Positions 58,500-64,000 of a stretch of DNA of 64,000 nt are shown piece after piece (positions within the stretch are counted from its first letter, which is position 1; each line of letters begins with the position of its first letter). The translations under genes and the position numbers were made by a program. Where the stretch lies: the NCBI RefSeq assembly GCF_025165795.1, contig NZ_JAJAGO010000002.1:453663-517662 (forward strand). The letters are read 5' to 3'. Below the pieces are notes generated by a model. That model was not told the DNA's origin, made no database searches, and worked only from the letters and a program-made list of their open reading frames with translations. The DNA comes from Streptomyces gossypii (GTDB taxonomy: Bacteria; Actinomycetota; Actinomycetes; Streptomycetales; Streptomycetaceae).

Positions 58500-59393
58500 A
58501 TGTCGCTTTCCCCTTCCCCTTCTTCAGAGTTCCCGGAATCCTCCCCTTCTCCAAAGAGCCGTTCCCATGCCGCCGTCACCCTGACGCTCCGCGCCGCGGG
58601 CTGTGTCTTCGCCGAGGACGAGGCGCGTCTGCTCCTCCGCGCCGCCCGGACACCGGACGAGCTGGCCGCCCTGGTCGACCAGCGGGCAGGCGGCCTCCCG
58701 CTCGAACACGTCCTCGGCTGGGCGGAGTTCTGCGGCCGCCGGGTAGCGGTCGACGCGCGGGTTTTCGTGCCACGCCGCCGCACCGAGTACCTCGTGCGGC
58801 TGGCCACCTTCCTCGCCCATCAGGCCCCTCAGGCCGTCGCCCGGCCGCGCCCGGTGCTTGTCGATCTGTGCTGCGGTTCGGGTGCGGTGGGCGCTGCGCT
58901 GGCCGCGGCCGTGGAGGGGGCCGAGCTGTACGCCGCCGACGTCGACCCGGTGGCGGTGCGGTGCGCCCGCCGCAACCTCGACGCCGTCGGCGGCCAGGTG
59001 TACGAGGGTGACCTGTACGAGCCGCTGCCCGTCGCGCTGCGCGGCCGTATCGACGTACTGGCGGCAAATGTGCCCTATGTGCCGACCGAGGAGGTGGAAC
59101 TGCTGCCCCCGGAGGCGCGCGTGCACGAGCCGCGGGTGGCGCTCGACGGCGGCGCGGACGGGCTCGACGTGCTGCGGCGGGTGGCAGCCGAGGCGCCGCG
59201 CTGGCTGGCGCCGGGCGGATGCCTGCTGGTCGAGACCAGCGAACGGCAGGCGCCCAGGGCAATGGAGACCTTCGCCCGGAGCGGACTGACCCCCCGGCTG
59301 TCGGCCAATGAGGAGCACAACGCAACGGTCGTCGTCGGAGCCCTCCCGGACCCCCGCCCGACCCCCGACCCCAGGGCGTGTCCGCAAAGCTGA
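58500..59393 (+). CDS. HemK/PrmC-like protein-(glutamine-N5) methyltransferase
   Basis: 297 residues. The N-terminal helical domain includes EHVLGWAEFCGRRV and FVPRRRTEYLV, typical of this family. SAM motif I is LVDLCCGSGAVGAALA; the NPPY catalytic motif appears as NVPYVPT, a recognised variant. These enzymes methylate the GGQ glutamine of release factors. The variant motif and the ~30-residue Ser/Pro start make a non-release-factor substrate possible. The leader upstream suggests special regulation. Confidence 0.85.
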   Translation: MSLSPSPSSEFPESSPSPKSRSHAAVTLTLRAAGCVFAEDEARLLLRAARTPDELAALVDQRAGGLPLEHVLGWAEFCGRRVAVDARVFVPRRRTEYLVRLATFLAHQAPQAVARPRPVLVDLCCGSGAVGAALAAAVEGAELYAADVDPVAVRCARRNLDAVGGQVYEGDLYEPLPVALRGRIDVLAANVPYVPTEEVELLPPEARVHEPRVALDGGADGLDVLRRVAAEAPRWLAPGGCLLVETSERQAPRAMETFARSGLTPRLSANEEHNATVVVGALPDPRPTPDPRACPQS

Positions 59394-59401
59394 GCCCTGC
59401 C

Positions 59402-59432
59402 CCCGGCCCGCACGCCCCGGTGGCGGGCCGGG
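59402..59432 (+). terminator. Terminator hairpin
   Basis: CCCGGCCCGC (59402-59411) pairs with 59423-59432 across an 11-nt loop, 8 nt past the methyltransferase stop. Confidence 0.75.
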
Positions 59433-59481
59433 CCACGGCACCCCGAGACGGCCTGATCCAGCAAGATCCAGACGAGAGGTC

Positions 59482-61386
59482 CTAGCCGATGCGGCCCCGG
59501 ATGCGCTCGTCCTGCATCTTCGTCAGCCGGATGACGAAGATGATGGCCAGGACCGCCGCCGCGACGCCGGTGAGGCTGGCGAAGATTCCGAGGGCCAGTG
59601 AGCCTGACGCGCCGTCGATGGAGCCGTTCTCGTACCAGCTCTCCCAGGAGGCCATGAAGGTCAGGCAGAAGTAGATCACCCACAGCGTCCACCAGGCGTT
59701 CAGCAGGCCGTGCGGCGTCCGGGGCCGCATCGTGTACCAGGACATGGGCATGGCCGGGGGATTGGTCGCCGTCCAGATGTCGTTCGCGATCTGCTTGGGC
59801 ATGAAGAGGTTGCAGAACGGGATGAACCAGGTGCCCGCCGCCATGCCCGCCGCGTAGCGGATCTGTCCAGGGGCGAAGGCTTCGGCGTTCATGCGTACGC
59901 GGTAGAACCACTGCGTCCACAGGGCGACGGCACCGAGACGGATGAAGAGTCCGAAGACCTCCATCACCTGGGTCATGTCCTTCATGGACTCGAAGTCGGA
60001 GTGGTACTGGGGAGGGAGGCTCTCCGGCAGCTCGCCGAGGCTGGAGTCCACCGAGACCATGACGAAGAAGTCCGCCACCATCCAGACGAGGCAGGTGGCC
60101 AGCAGCGCCCAGGCCGGAGTGGACAGGGAGCGCGCGGACCGGGCGGGCGGAGGCGGACGGTTCCCGGCCGGTACGGGGTACGCGGGCGCGCCCTGGTAGC
60201 CCGTCTGGTAGCCGGTGGGATAGGCCGCCTGGTACGTGGCCTGCTGGGTTTGCGCCTGGGCCTGGGCATGGGCTTGTGCCTGGGCCGGGCCGGCAGGCTG
60301 GGTGGCGCCCTGCCAGCCGGGGTGCGGGTAGCCGTACGGACCGGGCTGTCCGCCCGCCGGGTAGCCGCCCGGTCCCGCCGGCATGGACGGGTACGGGGCG
60401 GCGGGCGGCGAAGGCGTCGAGGCCGCCGGAGCGGCCCCGCCCGTGCCCGCCCTGCCTTCGGCGAATGCGGCGGACTGCGCCTCCGGGTCCTCGCTGTCCA
60501 GCAGCTGCACGGCGTGCCGCCCCAGTTGCGCCAGCACCTCGCCCGGCAGCCAGGTGCCGGTGATCTCCCCCTGGGTGAGAGCCGCCAGCGTCTCAAGCGT
60601 GGGCCGGTGGGCCGGGTCCTTGGCGAGGCAGGCGAAGATCAGTTCGTGCAGCGGCCCGGAGAGCCCGCTCAGATCCGGCTCCTCCTCGGCTATGCGGAAC
60701 ATCAGCGCGTGTATGCCGCTGTCCGCGGTGCCGAAGGGCAACCGGCCGGTGGCCGCGTACGACAGCACCGCACCCAGGCAGAACACATCGCTGCCGCCGG
60801 TGACCTGCTGGCCCCTTACCTGTTCCGGCGACATGAATCCGGGGGAACCGATCACCGCTCCGGTGCGGGTCAGCCCGCCCGAGGGTTCGACGGTGGCGTC
60901 CAGGGCGCGGGCGATGCCGAAGTCGATGACGCGCGGGCCGTCGATGGTGATCAGCACATTGGACGGCTTCAGGTCGCGATGGATGAGCCCGGCGCCGTGG
61001 ATGGCGGTGAGTGCCTTGACGAGCCCGGTCGCCAGGGCCCGTACGGAGTTCTCAGGAAGCGGCCCGAAGTCCCGGTCGACGACCTCGGCGAGTGAGGGAC
61101 CGGCGATGTAACCGGTGGCCACCCATGGTTCGGCCGCCTCGGTGTCCGCGTCCAGCACGGGGGCTGTGTACTGCGCGCCGACCCGCCGGGCGGCGGTGAT
61201 CTCCTGTGCGAAGCGGCGGCGGAAGTCCGAATGGCGGGCAAGCTCCGCCTTGACCGCCTTGACCGCCACCGTCCGGCCACGCTCGGAGCGGGCGAGGTAG
61301 ACGCGGCCCATGCCGCCCTCGCCCAGTCTGCCGAGCAGGCGGTATCCGCCGATCCAGCGTGGATCCCCGGCATCCAGCCTGTCCAT
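59482..61386 (-). CDS. Serine/threonine kinase fused to a DUF4328 membrane domain
   Basis: 634 residues from ATG 61386. An N-terminal Hanks-type kinase spans about 12-270: LGEGGMGRVYLA, AVKAVK, HRDLKPSNVLI and DFGIARALD are all intact. A Pro/Gln/Tyr-rich linker (about 300-400) leads to a ~200-residue C-terminal membrane region with 4-5 helices and WYRVRMNAE-type features (TWFIPFCNLFMPKQIANDIW), resembling DUF4328. Fusion of DUF4328 directly to a kinase is unusual. It is encoded 220 nt after a closely similar kinase, suggesting tandem duplication. Confidence 0.88.
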   Translation of the reverse strand: MDRLDAGDPRWIGGYRLLGRLGEGGMGRVYLARSERGRTVAVKAVKAELARHSDFRRRFAQEITAARRVGAQYTAPVLDADTEAAEPWVATGYIAGPSLAEVVDRDFGPLPENSVRALATGLVKALTAIHGAGLIHRDLKPSNVLITIDGPRVIDFGIARALDATVEPSGGLTRTGAVIGSPGFMSPEQVRGQQVTGGSDVFCLGAVLSYAATGRLPFGTADSGIHALMFRIAEEEPDLSGLSGPLHELIFACLAKDPAHRPTLETLAALTQGEITGTWLPGEVLAQLGRHAVQLLDSEDPEAQSAAFAEGRAGTGGAAPAASTPSPPAAPYPSMPAGPGGYPAGGQPGPYGYPHPGWQGATQPAGPAQAQAHAQAQAQTQQATYQAAYPTGYQTGYQGAPAYPVPAGNRPPPPARSARSLSTPAWALLATCLVWMVADFFVMVSVDSSLGELPESLPPQYHSDFESMKDMTQVMEVFGLFIRLGAVALWTQWFYRVRMNAEAFAPGQIRYAAGMAAGTWFIPFCNLFMPKQIANDIWTATNPPAMPMSWYTMRPRTPHGLLNAWWTLWVIYFCLTFMASWESWYENGSIDGASGSLALGIFASLTGVAAAVLAIIFVIRLTKMQDERIRGRIG

Positions 61387-61546
61387 GTGTACTGCCTCCC
61401 CCGTGCGTCGAACGTCACCGAGGATAGAGGTGCGGCCGACTGCTGTTGTGGACGGGCCACGGGCCCGGCTCGGTTCCCGCCCCGGCAGCGGCGCGGAGCG
61501 GGCCGAGCAGCCGGGCCGACCGGCTGTGCCGACGGTCGGAGCCCGG

Positions 61547-61599
61547 CGTCCGTCGAAGCCTGCCGTCAGCCGCAGCCTGCCGTCCGTCGAAGCCTGCCG
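61547..61599. repeat. Direct repeat between the two kinase genes
   Basis: CGTCCGTCGAAGCCTGCCG occurs at 61547-61565 and 61581-61599, in the gap before the second kinase's stop. It may include terminator sequence for that gene. Confidence 0.7.
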
Positions 61600-61606
61600 C
61601 CGGCCG

Positions 61607-63811
61607 TCAGCCGGCCCGGGAGTAGATCTCCGGTTTCCGTCCGTCGGCGAAGCTACGGCGCAGCTGCCCGTCATCGGTCAGTTCCAGCGTGGTCGTCGGG
61701 CCCGGCTCGCACGACTCGTCCGAGGACTGGTAGGTGACCCGGGAGCCCGCGAGTGCCACCGGCGGCCCGTAGGACCGCAGATCGGCCTGGAACCGGCAGC
61801 TGAAGTTGGGGCCGTCACCGCTGATCGACACGACGGTGTCCCCGATCTGCCCCTGACTGACGACCACCCGGAAGCGGTTGACGTCGCCGGTGCCGAACGA
61901 CCGCTCCCAGGCGCCCAGATAGTCGGAGGGGATCTTGTCGTCGTCACCGTCGTCGTCGTTGTCGCCGTCCTGGTCCGGCTCCCGGTCCTGGCCCCGCTCC
62001 GAGCTGTCGTCGGAAGGGGACTCGGGCGGCTCCTCGGGCGTGCTGTCCACGTCGGTGCCGTCGGGGCCGGGGCTCTGGCTGGGCGTGGGCGGGGTCGCCT
62101 GATTGCCGCCGTCGCCGTCGTCCAGCAGCGCGTAGGCCGTCACTCCGCTCACCACGATCAGCAACGCGACCAGCGCCGCGATCAGCACGGGCGTGCTGTT
62201 CCGGCCCTGGGGCCCGGGGGGAACGGCCTGCGGGTAGTAGGTGAGCGGGACATAGCCGGGGACGGCGGTCGGGGGCCCGGAGTGCGGACCGCCGGGCCCC
62301 ATGCCGGGATGGCCTGGGTATCCGGGAAGCGGCGTGGAGGGGACGGCGTAGGCGGCAGGATCGGCCGGTGCCGCGTCCCCGCCGGTCGGGGTGGACCCGC
62401 CGGACGGGGTGGCCTGGCCGGACGGGGTGGGCGTGGCCGGGGGCAGTGCGAGCGGGGCCGACGAGGCTCCGGTGCCCACCTCCGTCGGCAGGTGATGCAA
62501 CGTGGGCGGCGTGGACGGGCCGTTGGAGGCTGGCGGCCAGGCGGGCTGCTGTCCGGGGGGCGTGGCTTTGGCGTCCAGCGTTGTCGGCGGCGGGGAGGTG
62601 GGCGGTGCCGGGATCATCACCGCGTCCGCGGCTCCTTCGGCACTGTCACCCGCGGCTCCTTCGGCACTGTCACCCGCGGTTCCGGCCGCACCCGCGGTTC
62701 CGGCCGCACCCGCGTCGGCCGCACCTGCGTCGGCCGCACCCGCGTCGGCACTGCCACCGTCCCCCGCGTCCGCAGCGCCGCCCGCATCCGCCGCGACAGG
62801 CTCGCCCGGAGGCTGGACCAGCGGCGATCCGTCCCCGTCCGTGTCGCCGTTGTGGTGCTCGACGTTCAACAACTCTGTTGCATGTCGCCCCAGTTGGGCG
62901 ACCAGCGAGCCGGGCAGCCAGGGCTCGTCCGAGCCTTCCGGGTCTGCGGGGCGCCCCAGCGTCTCTTTCAGGGTGGGAGGATCGCCAGGCGCCCGGTCGG
63001 CGGTGAGCGCCAGCACCTCCTCCAGGGTGGGCCGGTCCGCCGGGTCCTTCGCGAGGCAGCCCGCCACCAGTTCGCGGAGCCCGTCCGGCAGCTCCGAGAG
63101 GTTCGCCTCCTCCTCCGCGATGCGGTAGAGAACCGCGTGTACACCGCTGTTGGCGTCGCCGAACGGCAACTGCGCGGTCGCCGCGAACGCCAGCACCGAG
63201 CCGAGGCAGAAGATGTCGCTGGCGGGGGAGAGGCGCTCCCCGCGCACCTGCTCCGGAGCCAGGAAGCCGGGCGTACCGACGATGGAGCCGGCGCGCGTCA
63301 GCCCGTCACTGGCGACGGTCCCCTCCAGGGCGCGGGCGATGCCGAAGTCGATGACGCGCGGGCCGTCGATGGTGATCAGCACATTGGACGGCTTCAGGTC
63401 CCGGTGCACGATCCCGGCCGCGTGCACGGCCTGGAGCGCATGGGCGAGCCCCGAGGCCATCAGCCGTACGGAACGCTCGGGCAGCGGCCTGCCGTTCTCC
63501 GCGATGACCCGCTGGAGGGACGGCCCGGCGATATAGCCGGTGGCCACCCACGGTGTCGGAGCCTCAGTGTCGGCGTCCAGGACCGGTGCCGTCCAAGTGC
63601 CCCCGACGCGGCGTGCGGCGCGCACCTCCTGGCGGAATCGGGCGCGGAACTCCTCTTGTGCGATGAGTTCGTCCCGCACCAGCTTGACCGCGACCGTACG
63701 GCCGCGGTCGTTGCGCGCGAGGTAGACGCGGCCCATGCCGCCCTCGCCGAGTCTGCCGATCAGCCGGTATCCACCGATGCTTCGTGGATCCTGCGGCTCG
63801 AGCTGTTCCAT
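61607..63811 (-). CDS. Serine/threonine kinase with one membrane span and extracellular domain
   Basis: 734 residues from ATG 63811 (GGGAAGGGA upstream). The kinase (about 12-270) shares most of its sequence with the neighbouring one, including LGEGGMGRVYLA, HRDLKPSNVLI and DFGIARALEG. A long linker holds ADAGAADAGAADAGAAG-type repeats and Pro/Thr stretches. One membrane helix (VLIAALVALLIVVSGVTAYA) at about 540-562 is followed by Asp/Glu/Pro-rich sequence and a small external domain of ~100 residues with two Cys (GPNFSCRFQA, SSDESCEPG), perhaps a ligand-sensing module. Confidence 0.92.
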   Translation of the reverse strand: MEQLEPQDPRSIGGYRLIGRLGEGGMGRVYLARNDRGRTVAVKLVRDELIAQEEFRARFRQEVRAARRVGGTWTAPVLDADTEAPTPWVATGYIAGPSLQRVIAENGRPLPERSVRLMASGLAHALQAVHAAGIVHRDLKPSNVLITIDGPRVIDFGIARALEGTVASDGLTRAGSIVGTPGFLAPEQVRGERLSPASDIFCLGSVLAFAATAQLPFGDANSGVHAVLYRIAEEEANLSELPDGLRELVAGCLAKDPADRPTLEEVLALTADRAPGDPPTLKETLGRPADPEGSDEPWLPGSLVAQLGRHATELLNVEHHNGDTDGDGSPLVQPPGEPVAADAGGAADAGDGGSADAGAADAGAADAGAAGTAGAAGTAGDSAEGAAGDSAEGAADAVMIPAPPTSPPPTTLDAKATPPGQQPAWPPASNGPSTPPTLHHLPTEVGTGASSAPLALPPATPTPSGQATPSGGSTPTGGDAAPADPAAYAVPSTPLPGYPGHPGMGPGGPHSGPPTAVPGYVPLTYYPQAVPPGPQGRNSTPVLIAALVALLIVVSGVTAYALLDDGDGGNQATPPTPSQSPGPDGTDVDSTPEEPPESPSDDSSERGQDREPDQDGDNDDDGDDDKIPSDYLGAWERSFGTGDVNRFRVVVSQGQIGDTVVSISGDGPNFSCRFQADLRSYGPPVALAGSRVTYQSSDESCEPGPTTTLELTDDGQLRRSFADGRKPEIYSRAG

Positions 63812-63884
63812 GCTGCTTGGTCCCTTCCCCGACACGGAGGTTATGCCCGCGCATGTGGAGAAGGGGCGGAGCGTCGCCGATCTG

Positions 63885-64000
63885 TTACCGGTCTATGCCC
63901 TGCCGTTCTGGCGAGTCCGCCGCCTCCAGCGTCTCCAGCGCTTGCGAGAGCCTACCCAGTGCCCCGAGCACCACCTCGAACTCGGTCTCCCCGCCCAGTT
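63885..64000 (-). CDS. C-terminal end of a gene cut by the window edge
   Basis: The last 37 codons of a minus-strand gene that begins beyond base 64000. The readable end is EFEVVLGALGRLSQALETLE and stops at TAA (63885-63887), an unusual stop for this genome. A helical C-terminal tail; no family can be assigned. The gap to the kinase gene is 73 nt. Confidence 0.55.
   Translation of the reverse strand, partial: LGGETEFEVVLGALGRLSQALETLEAADSPERQGIDR

Overview
The window is about 64 kb of very GC-rich chromosomal DNA with the hallmarks of Streptomyces: GTG starts, GTGA/ATGA stop-start overlaps, several apparently leaderless promoters, small DUF397 proteins next to a helix-turn-helix partner, a SARP/AfsR-type regulator, serine/threonine kinases with long Ala/Pro/Gly linkers, and a purA gene beside a diacylglycerol-kinase-like gene. 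I see no rRNA, tRNA, transposase, integrase or CRISPR array, and no large PKS/NRPS cluster.

Layout. 1-8.7 kb: secreted M28 aminopeptidase, small membrane proteins, a CPA1 cation/proton antiporter, a KhtT/KhtU-like antiporter pair and an aldo/keto reductase. 8.6-11.5 kb: HelD-like RNA polymerase-associated helicase and a TetR regulator. 11.5-16.3 kb: a tightly coupled five-gene minus-strand operon joining a MotA/MotB-like (Zorya-like) membrane pair to a TerY-type vWA protein, a PP2C phosphatase and a YegI-like kinase. A frameshifted divergent ORF lies beside it. 18.5-32 kb: Nudix hydrolase, ECF sigma factor plus partner, AhpD-like protein, TetR/MDR oxidoreductase pair, AfsR-like regulator, SDR, quinone reductase and a DHA2 exporter. 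32-34 kb: an overlapping DprA-like / ComF-like pair. 34-45.6 kb: DNA glycosylase, a protein with a possible amyloid-signalling tail, DUF574 methyltransferase, a TetR/reductase pair sharing one operator, two tiny zinc-ribbon ORFs, a MerR/hydrolase pair with a palindromic operator, a ViaA-like vWA protein with a RavA-like ATPase remnant, an MFS transporter and an XRE/DUF397 module. 45.6-64 kb: frameshifted Uma2-type protein, purA, a degenerate lipid-kinase-like protein, WYL/VOC pair, GbsR-like regulator with an ABC exporter, a membrane protein with a catalytically dead sortase-like partner, methyltransferases, a double-TerD protein, two paralogous serine/threonine kinases, and the end of a further gene.

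The strongest candidate for an undescribed system is the 11.5-16.3 kb operon. One small protein carries an Asp in a TolR/ExbD/MotB-like membrane segment and its partner has two membrane segments and a coiled coil of about 250 residues, as in ZorA/ZorB. The attached module is a complete TerY phosphorylation triad rather than the known Zorya effectors. Second is the DprA-like/ComF-like pair, a competence-derived pair in a genus not known for natural competence. All functions are inferred from reading the sequence; no database search was run.
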